Source of the DNA: Microbulbifer sp. TB1203
GTDB taxonomy: Bacteria; Pseudomonadota; Gammaproteobacteria; Pseudomonadales; Cellvibrionaceae
Reading direction: 5' to 3'
Assembly (NCBI RefSeq): GCF_030997045.1
Contig: NZ_CP116899.1
Span: 4,116,001 to 4,180,000 of the forward strand
Length of the DNA: 64,000 nucleotides
Each line of letters starts with the position of its first letter. Position 1 is the first letter of the stretch. Shown here one piece after another: positions 55,283 to 64,000 of this stretch. Under the pieces are notes generated by a model. It saw only the letters and a program-made list of their open reading frames with translations. It was not told the origin of the DNA and did no database searches. Made by a program: the position numbers and the translations under genes.

Positions 55283-56530
55283 GTGGTACAGGAAAAAGCA
55301 ATACAGATACAACTTGAGGAAATCTACCGCGCGGAATCCCGCCGGGTGCTGGCCACCCTGATCCGCCTGCTGGGAGATTTCGAACTGGCGGAGGAGGCGC
55401 TGCACGAAGCCTTCACCGCGGCCCTCAAACAGTGGCCGGAAGAGGGCGTGCCGGGCAATCCGCGCGCCTGGCTGGTATCCACCGGCCGTTTCAAGGCCAT
55501 CGACCGGCTGCGCCGACAAGCGCGCCAGGACCCGCTCACCGAGGAAATGGCGGAGAAGCTGGAGTCCGATACCGGCGATCCCGCCGACTGGGCCGAGGAC
55601 CGGGTGGAGGACGACCACCTGCGGCTGATCTTCACCTGCTGCCACCCGGCGCTGTCCATGGACGCGCGGGTAGCCCTCACCCTGCGCGAAGTCTGCGGCC
55701 TCACCACTGAGGAGATCGCCAGCGCCTTCCTCAGCGCCCCCGCCACCCTGGCCCAGCGCATCGTGCGCGCGAAAAACAAGATCCGCAGCGCCGGCATTCC
55801 CTACCAGATCCCGGGGCGGCGCGATCTCCCCGAGCGATTGGACGGCGTACTGCGGGTGATTTACCTCGTCTTTAACGAAGGCTACTCCGCGTCCACCGGT
55901 GAAGCGCTGACCCGCGCGGACCTGAGCGGCGAGGCCATCCGCCTGGGCCGCCTGCTCAACCAGCTGTTGCCCGATGCGGAAGTCCAGGGCCTGCTGGCAC
56001 TCATGCTGTTGAACGAATCCCGCCGCAATGCCCGTACCGACGCCGTCGGCGAGCTGGTGCTGCTGGAAGACCAGGACCGCAGCCAGTGGGATCGGGAGCT
56101 GATTGCCGAGGGCGTGACACTGGTTCAGAGCGCGCTGCGCTCCCAGCGCTTCGGACCCTATTCGCTGCAGGCGGCGATCGCCGCGGTACATGCCGAGGCC
56201 CCCAGCGCCGGTGAGACGGACTGGCGGGAGATCGTCGGCCTCTACGACGTGCTGCTGCGATTGGCCCCGGGGCCCGTTGTGGCGCTGAACCGCGCGGTGG
56301 CGGTGGCCATGCGCGACGGGCCCGAAGCGGGCCTGGAGCTGGTGGAGGAAATACTCGCGAGTGGCGAACTGGCGGACTACCATCTTGCCCACGCGGCGCG
56401 GGCGGATCTGTGCCGGCGGCTTGGGAAAATAGAGGATGCTAAAGCTTCCTATGGGAGGGCTCTGGAGCTTGCGCGGCAGGAGCCTGAAGTGCGCTTTCTG
56501 CACAAGCAACTGCGAGAGCTTGGTCAGTAA
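55283..56530 (+). CDS. ECF42-type RNA polymerase sigma factor
   Basis: 415 residues from GTG 55283, with GAGG upstream; earlier in-frame codons come from the REP. Sigma-2 (about 10-75; LLGDFELAEEALHEAFTAAL) and sigma-4 (about 105-165; VCGLTTEEIASAFLSAPATLAQRI) are followed by the long C-terminal extension of ECF42 proteins (DUF6596 with NEGYSASTGEALTRADLSGEAIRLGRLL, then TPR-like helices). There is no anti-sigma gene; the DGPF and VOC genes upstream are the expected target set. Confidence 0.92.
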   Translation: MVQEKAIQIQLEEIYRAESRRVLATLIRLLGDFELAEEALHEAFTAALKQWPEEGVPGNPRAWLVSTGRFKAIDRLRRQARQDPLTEEMAEKLESDTGDPADWAEDRVEDDHLRLIFTCCHPALSMDARVALTLREVCGLTTEEIASAFLSAPATLAQRIVRAKNKIRSAGIPYQIPGRRDLPERLDGVLRVIYLVFNEGYSASTGEALTRADLSGEAIRLGRLLNQLLPDAEVQGLLALMLLNESRRNARTDAVGELVLLEDQDRSQWDRELIAEGVTLVQSALRSQRFGPYSLQAAIAAVHAEAPSAGETDWREIVGLYDVLLRLAPGPVVALNRAVAVAMRDGPEAGLELVEEILASGELADYHLAHAARADLCRRLGKIEDAKASYGRALELARQEPEVRFLHKQLRELGQ

Positions 56531-56882
56531 AAACCAGCATTACAATGTATGCAGCCCCATATTCGATGGACATGCGTGCAAGGATTGCTCACAAAATGCA
56601 CAAATTGGCTTGCATAACAAGCGTTGCCAGTCTCTATTGCCCAAGTCTCTCCCCCTCTCAGCAGAATTAGATTTGCATCCGCGAACTAAAAATCTGTAAC
56701 ACCTGTACCTAAATTGGCGTACAAATCCTCCCTATAAAGATAAATTTTTTCTTTTTTCTCGATTTGGCCACAAGGTATCGAGCGACAGCTTGTATGTCGT
56801 TATTATAAAAAGTGCCCTACAGGGACATGAGAGACCAGAAGACCTGTAAGGAAAATTTAATTACGAATAAAAAATAATAATT
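56531..56882. other. Gene-free stretch upstream of the TonB receptor
   Basis: About 350 bases, becoming very A/T-rich toward the right. It should hold the receptor promoter; an A/T run with AAATTTAATTA near 56850 and a strong ribosome site (TTGGAGGATTAA) before ATG 56896 are visible. No gene and no repeat I can name. Confidence 0.5.
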
Positions 56883-56895
56883 TTTGGAGGATTAA

Positions 56896-59835
56896 ATGGA
56901 GCTCAAGTTCAATAGGAATTTTTTGAGCCTTGCAATTGCGGGATCACTTTCAGTGGGGGCGCCATATTTGCCCGCACAGGAAAATAATGATAGAGAAATC
57001 CTTGAAACGCAATCTGTAGATGCCGGACAGATCGAGCCGGCGCCCCAGGAGGAAATACTTGAGAACGTGGTGGTTACCGGTTCGCGTATCAAGCGCGATA
57101 CGTACAGCAGTACCGCCCCAATAGCGGTAATAACTTCTGACAAAAGTGCGCTTGCCGGACTGGTAAATGCGTCTGATATTCTTCAGAATTCCTCCGTGGC
57201 ATCCGGCCAGCAGATCGATGATTCGTTTTCGGGTTACGTAACTGACGGGGGGCCCGGCGCCCATGCCATATCCCTGCGCGGTCTCGGCGGTCAGCGCTCG
57301 CTGGTACTGGTCAACGGCAAGCGTTGGGCACCTTCCGGTGTGCGCGGCTCCACTAACTCTGTCGATCTGACTGCTTTACCGTCGGGACTTGTAAGTCGTT
57401 ACGAGATTCTGAAAGATGGTGCTTCATCCATTTATGGCGCCGATGCGATTGCGGGTGTAGTCAACGCAATTACCCGGGAATCCATAGATGGCGGCCGTGT
57501 AGACTTTACATACCGCATGCCGGAAATGGGTGAGGGGGAAGACTATTCACTGGATGGAGTCTGGGGTGCAACTGGCGATAACTGGAGTGTTAACCTGGCC
57601 TCAAGTTTTTACAAGCAGACCGAAATTGTCCAAAGTGATCTCGACTATGCCGAATGTACGACGCGACCGCGCCTGACCGATAACGATGGCAATGGCACCA
57701 TCGATAACCGCGACCCGGCTACTGGCAAAGAGCTTTGTTTCGGAACGATTTATGGCTTCGCTGTATCTCCGTTTGGATGGGCTCGTTTCGATCCGTCCCT
57801 GGGGCCGGGTGCCGATACAAGCAACCCGAATTACGATCCGGAAATCAACGGAACCTACGGAATCCCCTACTACACAACGGTACCTGAGACTGAACTGGAT
57901 AACTCCGGAGAATTCTATATAGATAGCCGCGGCGCTAAAATTGCCCAGGTACAGACAGAGATGGATCTGATCAATATCTCGTCATTGGGCAACTACGACT
58001 TTGCAATTAACGAGCTGAGCGCGACTGCTTACTACGAGTTTTACTATAACCGTCGCGAAACACAGTCTAATAGCGGCTACTCACAATTCTTTCCCCTGGT
58101 TCCAGCGGACAATCCGACAAACCCGTTTGGTACTAATGGCCCGTTGGCCGCATTTGGCGGCTTTGCCGTACAACCTGTGTTGCCCAGTTACGAGCTACTC
58201 GACCCCAAATATGAAGTCGCTCTCGATCGATACAATTTTTTTACCGGACTTAAAGGCGACCTGTCGGCAACCTGGACCTACGATGCCTATATAGGTTATG
58301 GCTATTCCAAGGGAACTTACGGTACAGAGCTGTTTCTGGATGATCGTGTAACTGCTTCTCTCAATGCTGAGCTGGATGTAGACGGTAATCTGGTCTGTAA
58401 GGACCTTGCCAATAACCCCGGCTGCGTGGCTGCCAATCTTTTTACCGAAGATGCGCTGCTGAACGGCCGGCTGACCCAGGCGGAACTCGACTATCTGACC
58501 GCGTGGACCGAGGGTGAAACCACCTACGACGCTGTCCAGTTTGCAGGCCATGCGACCGGTGAACTCTTCAGTATGCCCGCCGGCGAGGTAATGGGCGTGA
58601 TCGGTGTAGAGTATCGTCAGGAATCCATAGACGATGTGCCGGATGAGCACTCCCAGGCCGACAACCTCTGGGGATTTTCTGCGGCCCGGCGCACCAAGGG
58701 TACGGATAAGGTCAAAGAGGTTTATGGTGAGCTGGAGTTACCCCTTCTCGCCAATACCGTGATCGCCGAGGACCTCAGTTTGAATGTGTCTACTCGTTGG
58801 ACCGATTACGATTCTTACGGTGATGACACTACCTATCGCGCCGCTTTGAACTGGCAGGTGCTGCCGAGTTTCCGTCTGCGGGCAACCAAAGGTACCTCTT
58901 TCCGTGCTCCGGATCTTTTTGAAATATTCTTGGGTGACGAGACGGGTTTTTCTCCCGGCCTGGCTGATCCCTGTTTGAATTATACGTCCACATTCGATCC
59001 GGGTGATATCATCTACCAGAACTGTGCGGCAGTGGTCTCTGAAGATTTCGGCGAGAACGGCAACAGCTCAATCCTGACCATCACCGGTGGTGCCGACGAC
59101 CTGAAGGCGGAGACCTCCGATTCCCATACTTACGGTTTTGTCTGGCAGCCTGATGAAATTGACCTTTCCGTGGCGGTAAGCTGGTACGATATCGAGCTGA
59201 GCAATACCGTGCAGAGCCTGAGCGCAACCAGCCTGCTGCTTAACTGCTACGGCTCAGAGGATTTCTCGAGTCCATTCTGTTCGCGCGTCGGTGCCCGCGA
59301 TGACGATGGCTTCATAAGTTCCATTGATGCGTCCTTCATCAATGTCGGCAAGTTCAATTCCTCCGGCTACGATATCGATATGCTGTATGAGCACTCTTTC
59401 AATAGCTTCGATCTGAGCGTCGATACCACAATCACATATACCGATGAATCCAACTCTGAAATTCTCGGTGAAACGGAGAACTATGAAGGTGCGTTTGGGT
59501 TTCCACACTGGCGTGGCGATATGGACGTTGGTATTGACTACAAGGAGTGGGAGTTTAACTGGCGTATCGACTACATAGGCTCGACCGCTGAAGAGCCCAA
59601 TGAGCGCCTGATCACACAGACCGACAACGAGCTGTATCACACGATATCGGCCCGCTATACACAGGGCGACTGGCGGTTGTTGGCTACAGTTCGCAACCTG
59701 CTCGACGATGAGCCGCCTATCGTTTCTGATGGTACGGGTTCCGTATCTGCCACCAGGGTTTTCAATACTCTGCCCGGTTCCGGATACCCGATGTTCGGCC
59801 GTACCTTTATGGTGCAGCTTGGATATGAGTTCTAA
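56896..59835 (+). CDS. TonB-dependent outer-membrane receptor
   Basis: 979 residues. A signal peptide (about 1-27) and a TonB box-like segment (ENVVVTGSRI) precede the plug domain (about 60-190; HAISLRGLGGQRSLVLVNGKRW, KDGASSIYGADAIAGVVNAI), then a 22-strand barrel ending in YPMFGRTFMVQLGYEF with a C-terminal aromatic. Lower GC than the housekeeping genes and pairing with a secreted S9 peptidase suggest uptake of a peptide or peptide-bound nutrient; the ligand is unknown. Confidence 0.93.
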   Translation: MELKFNRNFLSLAIAGSLSVGAPYLPAQENNDREILETQSVDAGQIEPAPQEEILENVVVTGSRIKRDTYSSTAPIAVITSDKSALAGLVNASDILQNSSVASGQQIDDSFSGYVTDGGPGAHAISLRGLGGQRSLVLVNGKRWAPSGVRGSTNSVDLTALPSGLVSRYEILKDGASSIYGADAIAGVVNAITRESIDGGRVDFTYRMPEMGEGEDYSLDGVWGATGDNWSVNLASSFYKQTEIVQSDLDYAECTTRPRLTDNDGNGTIDNRDPATGKELCFGTIYGFAVSPFGWARFDPSLGPGADTSNPNYDPEINGTYGIPYYTTVPETELDNSGEFYIDSRGAKIAQVQTEMDLINISSLGNYDFAINELSATAYYEFYYNRRETQSNSGYSQFFPLVPADNPTNPFGTNGPLAAFGGFAVQPVLPSYELLDPKYEVALDRYNFFTGLKGDLSATWTYDAYIGYGYSKGTYGTELFLDDRVTASLNAELDVDGNLVCKDLANNPGCVAANLFTEDALLNGRLTQAELDYLTAWTEGETTYDAVQFAGHATGELFSMPAGEVMGVIGVEYRQESIDDVPDEHSQADNLWGFSAARRTKGTDKVKEVYGELELPLLANTVIAEDLSLNVSTRWTDYDSYGDDTTYRAALNWQVLPSFRLRATKGTSFRAPDLFEIFLGDETGFSPGLADPCLNYTSTFDPGDIIYQNCAAVVSEDFGENGNSSILTITGGADDLKAETSDSHTYGFVWQPDEIDLSVAVSWYDIELSNTVQSLSATSLLLNCYGSEDFSSPFCSRVGARDDDGFISSIDASFINVGKFNSSGYDIDMLYEHSFNSFDLSVDTTITYTDESNSEILGETENYEGAFGFPHWRGDMDVGIDYKEWEFNWRIDYIGSTAEEPNERLITQTDNELYHTISARYTQGDWRLLATVRNLLDDEPPIVSDGTGSVSATRVFNTLPGSGYPMFGRTFMVQLGYEF

Positions 59836-59938
59836 TCCGCAGTTGTAAATTGCAGTATGTCAGTCAGTGCGCTGGCTGACATACTTCCTTTGCCAACGGG
59901 ACCATATAACCGATAAAACAAGCTACTGGCAGATAGAA

Positions 59939-61867
59939 ATGATTGGTAAGTTATACAAAATTCTAATTATCCCGCTTGTGCCCATGCTTTTCTCCGTCAT
60001 GGCTGCGGCCAAGGAGGTTCCTCTCGAGGCCTGGGTGCACGATCCTCTGATTGACGCGGTGGTAGTTAATCCCGCAGGTACTCATATAGCCGCATTGACA
60101 CTTGCCGATGTCAATGAGGCGCCGTTTGCTACGATATGGGGTGTGCAATCACTGTCAAAGGTGCCGAAACGCTTTCGACCAAAAGATAGTAAGCTGATCG
60201 CGTTGCAATGGCTTAGCGACGACAAGCTGTTTGCTGTCGGTCGGCAGAAGTTTGACTACCGCCTGGGCGCTACGACCACTAAGTGGTTCCGGAATATTCC
60301 TTACATCCTGAACCCGAAAACCGGAAAGTTTCGCGAGTTGATGAGGCACCGGGACGATATTCAGTCCGCTTCGGTGGTCAATTTGCTCTCTGACAAGCCC
60401 GACAAGGTCCTCATTAGTATCACTACGAATCAGCGCGCTGAAGAGTATCTTGAGCTGGATCTGAAACGCCTGACTACCAAGCGCGTATTCCGTGGCGATG
60501 ACCGAAGTTCCTTTTCGATAGACACCCTCGGGAGGATCGCCGTCAAGCAACAGATCGATGGATCTGGAGATGAGATCCGCCTGATCACTTCATTGAAGAA
60601 CCAGAAGTCAGGCCAATGGGAAGAGCACTTTACTTTCTACGCTGCCAAACGTGAGGGTGTCGGGCTCGATGGCATAACCGTTGCGGCGGACGGGTCAGTC
60701 TATGTCTCGGACAATACAGGCCGTGATAAGGCTGTCATCAGGAAGTATGACCCGGAAACAAGAGAGCTCGGTGAGCCTCTGTTTGTGGGTGAGAACTTCG
60801 AAACCTTCGGAATCATGACAAAGCCTTACCCGCAAGCGGGGAAGTCCGATTTGATCGGTTACCGGGTCGCGGGTCCCGCGATCGAAACCGTCTATACGGA
60901 CCCTCTATATGCGCAATTGCAGGAAAAGGTTAACGCCGCGCTGCCCGAAGATCAGGTCCACAGAATGACCTCAATGTCGCGGGGTTTGGGTTTGATAGTG
61001 ATCTTTTCCTCTGGTCCCAGAGAGCCCGGTGCATATAGCCTGCTGATCAATGGCAGCCAGTTGCTGCCGCTGGGACGCAGCTTCCCGAATATCGATCCGA
61101 ATGAAATGTCGGATATGCAGTTCATCACTTATAAGGCTCGCGACGGACTTGAAATACCAGCCTTCCTGACTATACCGTCTACCGGAAAGCCGCCATACCC
61201 TGCGGTGATCATGCCCCACGGTGGCCCCTGGGCGCGAGATTATCTCGGTTGGGATATGTGGGCGCAGTTCCTGGCAAATCGCGGCTATGCGGTATTGCAG
61301 CCCCAGTATCGGGGTTCCGAAGGGTGGGGCCAGAAATTGTGGCGAGCCGGGGACCGTGAGTGGGGTCAGAAAATGCAGGACGATAAGGACGATGGCGCAC
61401 AATGGCTGGTAAAGCAGGGCATCACCACGAAAGACCGTATAGCCATTTACGGCTATTCCTACGGGGGCTATGCCGCGATGGCAGCGACAGTGCGCGAAGA
61501 CAATCCCTATCAGTGCGCCATCGCGGGAGCCGGCTTATCGGAACTGGACACCTTTGATAAGATCACGTTTGAAAATCCGTTCAATCGTGAATTCCAGAAT
61601 CCAACTATTGCCGGCCTGTCCCCGCATTACAATGCTGAAAAAGCAAATATTCCACTATTCATTTTTCATGGTGACAGGGACCAGCGGGTGCCGTTGGATC
61701 AATCGCGCAAGTTTTACAGCAAGCTTGAAGAACTCGATAAGCCAGTTAAATATATGGAGATCCCGGATCTTTGGCACAGTATGCCCTGGTTCCCGCAGCA
61801 CCATTATGCGGTACTGTCTTCTCTTGAGGAGTACCTACAGAATGACTGTGGGCCGGGAGGGCTTTGA
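59939..61867 (+). CDS. Secreted S9-family prolyl oligopeptidase-like peptidase
   Basis: 642 residues from ATG 59939 (the frame is open to 59867). An N-terminal signal (MIGKLYKILIIPLVPMLF) sends it to the periplasm. Residues about 30-390 form a beta-propeller, and the C-terminal 250 an alpha/beta hydrolase with Ser in YGYSYGGYAAM, Asp in HGDRDQRVPLDQS and His in LWHSMPW. It follows the TonB receptor by 100 bases and probably processes imported peptides. Confidence 0.92.
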   Translation: MIGKLYKILIIPLVPMLFSVMAAAKEVPLEAWVHDPLIDAVVVNPAGTHIAALTLADVNEAPFATIWGVQSLSKVPKRFRPKDSKLIALQWLSDDKLFAVGRQKFDYRLGATTTKWFRNIPYILNPKTGKFRELMRHRDDIQSASVVNLLSDKPDKVLISITTNQRAEEYLELDLKRLTTKRVFRGDDRSSFSIDTLGRIAVKQQIDGSGDEIRLITSLKNQKSGQWEEHFTFYAAKREGVGLDGITVAADGSVYVSDNTGRDKAVIRKYDPETRELGEPLFVGENFETFGIMTKPYPQAGKSDLIGYRVAGPAIETVYTDPLYAQLQEKVNAALPEDQVHRMTSMSRGLGLIVIFSSGPREPGAYSLLINGSQLLPLGRSFPNIDPNEMSDMQFITYKARDGLEIPAFLTIPSTGKPPYPAVIMPHGGPWARDYLGWDMWAQFLANRGYAVLQPQYRGSEGWGQKLWRAGDREWGQKMQDDKDDGAQWLVKQGITTKDRIAIYGYSYGGYAAMAATVREDNPYQCAIAGAGLSELDTFDKITFENPFNREFQNPTIAGLSPHYNAEKANIPLFIFHGDRDQRVPLDQSRKFYSKLEELDKPVKYMEIPDLWHSMPWFPQHHYAVLSSLEEYLQNDCGPGGL

Positions 61868-61886
61868 TTTATCTTGACGCAGTTGC

Positions 61887-61914
61887 AAAAAGCCCGGCAT
61901 TGCCGGGCTTTTTT
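61887..61914. terminator. Bidirectional terminator
   Basis: AAAAAGCCCGGCATTGCCGGGCTTTTTT, written in parts: AAAAAGCCCGGC, AT, TGCCGGGC and TTTTTT. It lies between convergent genes (S9 peptidase and metF). Confidence 0.9.
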
Positions 61915-61932
61915 GTACAGGAATTTCGGTTG

Positions 61933-62766
61933 CTATCCGAGCTCCAGGTTTTTCAAGATGCTCGCGTTGGGCTCCGCTTGGTTCATGGTATAGAAGTGCA
62001 ACCCCGGAGCTCCCCCTTCCAGCAGGGTTTCACAGAGATCGGTCACCACTTCCAGTCCCAGCTTTTTGATATCCTCCGGATCGCTAAAACTCTCCATTCG
62101 GTTGCGCAGCCAGCGCGGAATTTCCGCACCACAGTTGCGGGAGAAGCGCGCCAGGTTGGCGAAATTGGTGATCGGCATGATGCCCGGGTAAATGGGCGCC
62201 TCTATGCCGGCCTTTTCGCACTGATCGATAAAATAGAAATAGGCATCCGGATTGTAGAAATACTGGGTAAGGGCGCTGTTGGCGCCGGCATCGAACTTGG
62301 CTTTCAGGTAGCGGATATCGTCGTCGTAGCTCTCCGACTCCGGGTGGATTTCCGGGTAGGCGGCCACTTCCAGGTGGAACTGGTCGCCGGTGTGGCGGCG
62401 GATAAAGGCCACGAGTTCGTTCGCATACACCATCTGCGCCACTGCGCCCATGCCCGAGGGCATATCGCCGCGCAGGGCGACGATACGGTCCACGCCCGCT
62501 TCCCTATACCGGTTCAGCAGTCCGAGAATCGTTTCCTCGTTGTCGCCGCCGAAGGACAAGTGCGGGGCGATGGAGATGCCGTCGCGGCGCAGGCCGGTAA
62601 CGATATCCGCGGTGGTTTCGCGGGTGGTGCCGCCGGCGCCGTAGGTGACGGAAAAGAATTCCGGCTGGAATTCCTGCAGTGCCTCGCGGGTCTTGTACAG
62701 TTTCTCCCGGCCCTCGGGGGTTTTGGGGGGGAAGAATTCAAAGCTGATGCGAATCGAGTTGGTCAT
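61933..62766 (-). CDS. metF: Methylenetetrahydrofolate reductase
   Basis: Reduces 5,10-methylene-THF to 5-methyl-THF for methionine synthesis. 277 residues, FAD-dependent. The family start ISFEFFPPKTPEG, the Glu in EFFPP and the FAD-contacting LRGD are present, as is PGIMPITNF. Downstream of ahcY on the same strand, with a dispersed repeat between, so both serve SAM recycling. Confidence 0.96.
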   Translation of the reverse strand: MTNSIRISFEFFPPKTPEGREKLYKTREALQEFQPEFFSVTYGAGGTTRETTADIVTGLRRDGISIAPHLSFGGDNEETILGLLNRYREAGVDRIVALRGDMPSGMGAVAQMVYANELVAFIRRHTGDQFHLEVAAYPEIHPESESYDDDIRYLKAKFDAGANSALTQYFYNPDAYFYFIDQCEKAGIEAPIYPGIMPITNFANLARFSRNCGAEIPRWLRNRMESFSDPEDIKKLGLEVVTDLCETLLEGGAPGLHFYTMNQAEPNASILKNLELG

Positions 62767-62792
62767 AATGCAATTCTCAGTCCCCAGGTTTT

Positions 62793-62880
62793 CTGGATTC
62801 CGGCATGAGCTTCGCTGCTCTAGCGAGTCGCCGGAATGACGACAGTTGAATCGTCATGCCGGCGGAGGCCGGCATCCAGT
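62793..62880. repeat. REP-like repeat between ahcY and metF
   Basis: Two inverted motifs: TGGATTCCGGC with GCCGGAATGACG, and ATGCCGGC-GGAG-GCCGGCAT (62856-62875) ending in CATCCAGTA. This GGATTCCGGC/GCCGGAATGA type is common as an extragenic repeat in many proteobacteria. It could stop or slow transcription from ahcY. Confidence 0.7.
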
Positions 62881-62890
62881 ACCCGGGTAA

Positions 62891-64000
62891 TTAATACTTG
62901 TAACTTTCCGGCTTGTAGGGCCCATCCACAGAGACGCCAATATATTTGGCCTGCTCCTCGGTCATCCGCGTAATCACGCCGCCGAAGCCTTCGACCATAT
63001 AGCGTGCCACTTCCTCGTCCAGTTCCTTCGGCAACACTTTCACGTAGAGTGCGGAGACCTTCTGGTCCGCCGGCAGCTCGGCAAATTTTTCCTTGAACAG
63101 GTGGATCTGCGCCAGCACTTGGTTGGCGAAGGAGCCGTCCATAATGCGGCTGGGGTGGCCGGTGGCGTTGCCCAGGTTGACCAGGCGGCCCTCGGAGAGT
63201 AGCAGCAGGTGATCGTTGTTTTCGCTGTTGCGAACGATCTTGTGCACCTGCGGCTTCACTTCCTGCCAATCCCAGTGCTTGCGCATGTAGGCGGTGTCTA
63301 TCTCGTTGTCGAAGTGACCGATATTGCACACCACCGCGCCGCTTTTCAGCGCCTGCAGCATATTGGCATCGCACACATTGGTGTTGCCGGTGGTGGTCAC
63401 AAGCAGATCGGTGTTGGCCAGCAGCTCGCGGTTGATGCTGTCGGCGGTTCCGGTATTGATGCCGTCCTTATAGGGCGACACCAGCTCGAAGCCGTCCATG
63501 CACGCCTGCATCGCGCAGATGGGGTCCACTTCGGAAATTTTGACGATCATGCCCTCCTGGCGTAGGGAGGCGGCGGAGCCCTTGCCCACGTCGCCGTAGC
63601 CGATCACCAGCGCCTTCTTGCCCGACAGCAAATGGTCGGTGCCGCGCTTGATGGCGTCGTTGAGGCTGTGGCGGCAGCCGTATTTGTTGTCGTTCTTGCT
63701 CTTGGTGACCGCGTCGTTGACGTTGATTGCCGGCACTTTCAGCGTGCCCTCGCGCAGCATTTCCTGCAGGCGGTGCACACCGGTGGTGGTCTCCTCGCTG
63801 ACGCCGTGGCACTGGTCGAGAATTTCCGGGTATTTGCGGTGCAGCAGCTCGGTGAGATCGCCGCCGTCGTCGAGAATCATGTTCGGCTGCCAGCCGGCCA
63901 CGCCCGCGCCCACAGTGTGCTCCAGGCACCATTCGTATTCCTCTTCGGTTTCCCCTTTCCAGGCGAACACCGGAATACCATTGGCGGCGATGGCCGCGGC
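62891..64000 (-). CDS. ahcY: Adenosylhomocysteinase (5-prime part outside window)
   Basis: Cleaves S-adenosylhomocysteine to homocysteine and adenosine, using NAD. About 370 codons are visible; the gene runs off the right edge, so the start is missing. The NAD-binding motif is VIGYGDVGKGSAASLRQEG, and TGNTNVCDANMLQALKSG and VNDAVTKSKNDNKYGCRHS are present. The C-terminus ends in the classic PYKPESYKY, which reaches the neighbouring subunit's active site. Paired with metF. Confidence 0.96.
   Translation of the reverse strand, partial: AAAIAANGIPVFAWKGETEEEYEWCLEHTVGAGVAGWQPNMILDDGGDLTELLHRKYPEILDQCHGVSEETTTGVHRLQEMLREGTLKVPAINVNDAVTKSKNDNKYGCRHSLNDAIKRGTDHLLSGKKALVIGYGDVGKGSAASLRQEGMIVKISEVDPICAMQACMDGFELVSPYKDGINTGTADSINRELLANTDLLVTTTGNTNVCDANMLQALKSGAVVCNIGHFDNEIDTAYMRKHWDWQEVKPQVHKIVRNSENNDHLLLLSEGRLVNLGNATGHPSRIMDGSFANQVLAQIHLFKEKFAELPADQKVSALYVKVLPKELDEEVARYMVEGFGGVITRMTEEQAKYIGVSVDGPYKPESYKY

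Overview
The window is a high-GC gammaproteobacterial chromosome segment. The order ctpA-envC-gpmI facing a rhodanese gene-grxC-secB, the PilY1/minor-pilin cluster, the PilE-like pilin and the large TonB-dependent receptor point to Pseudomonadales/Cellvibrionales, perhaps a Microbulbifer-like marine bacterium. That placement is inference from gene content; no rRNA or tRNA gene is visible. No CRISPR array and no intact transposase were found.

Layout. 1-11 kb is housekeeping: ctpA (cut by the left edge), envC and gpmI leftward; a rhodanese-like gene, grxC, secB, a GFA protein, a thioesterase, an SDR and an Smr-domain gene rightward; a structured intergenic stretch with REP elements and a small-RNA candidate; two tandem META-type lipoproteins; and pyruvate kinase. 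11.1-17.7 kb is a leftward type IV pilus priming operon (fimU-pilV-pilW-pilX-pilY1-pilE). 17.7-25.6 kb is an accessory island: three AraC-family regulators, a SARP-like regulator fused to an alpha/beta hydrolase, three copies of one 5-prime leader sequence, a copied 3-prime gene tail, a frameshifted SDR relic and small lipoproteins. 25.7-32.4 kb is a complete histidine utilisation locus (hutH, hutU and hutC leftward; hutI and hutG rightward) with a HutC-type operator in the divergent promoter.

32.4-43.5 kb holds an LpxR-type lipid A deacylase, an esterase gene gutted by an internal deletion, ohr/ohrR with a perfect operator palindrome, a chimeric open frame (sigma-factor start joined to a superinfection-immunity-like membrane segment), a secreted transglutaminase-like protein with a Sel1 lipoprotein, a ParD-like/methionine aminopeptidase pair, a RetSat/CrtI-type oxidoreductase and an RluA-type pseudouridine synthase. 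43.5-53.9 kb holds a peroxiredoxin, tex, an RND efflux pair, rsmE, a membrane protein, a HAD phosphatase and an OmpA-type lipoprotein. 54-56.5 kb is a DGPF/YCII protein, a VOC protein and an ECF42-type sigma factor. 56.9-61.9 kb is a TonB-dependent receptor paired with a secreted S9 peptidase. The right end is metF and ahcY (cut by the edge), both part of methionine/SAM recycling.

The most unusual content is (i) a GTAG-headed REP family whose copies supply the stop codons of two genes, (ii) a second dispersed inverted repeat, (iii) the regulator island with repeated gene ends around a SARP-hydrolase fusion, and (iv) the ParD-like/Map operon with strong palindromes.
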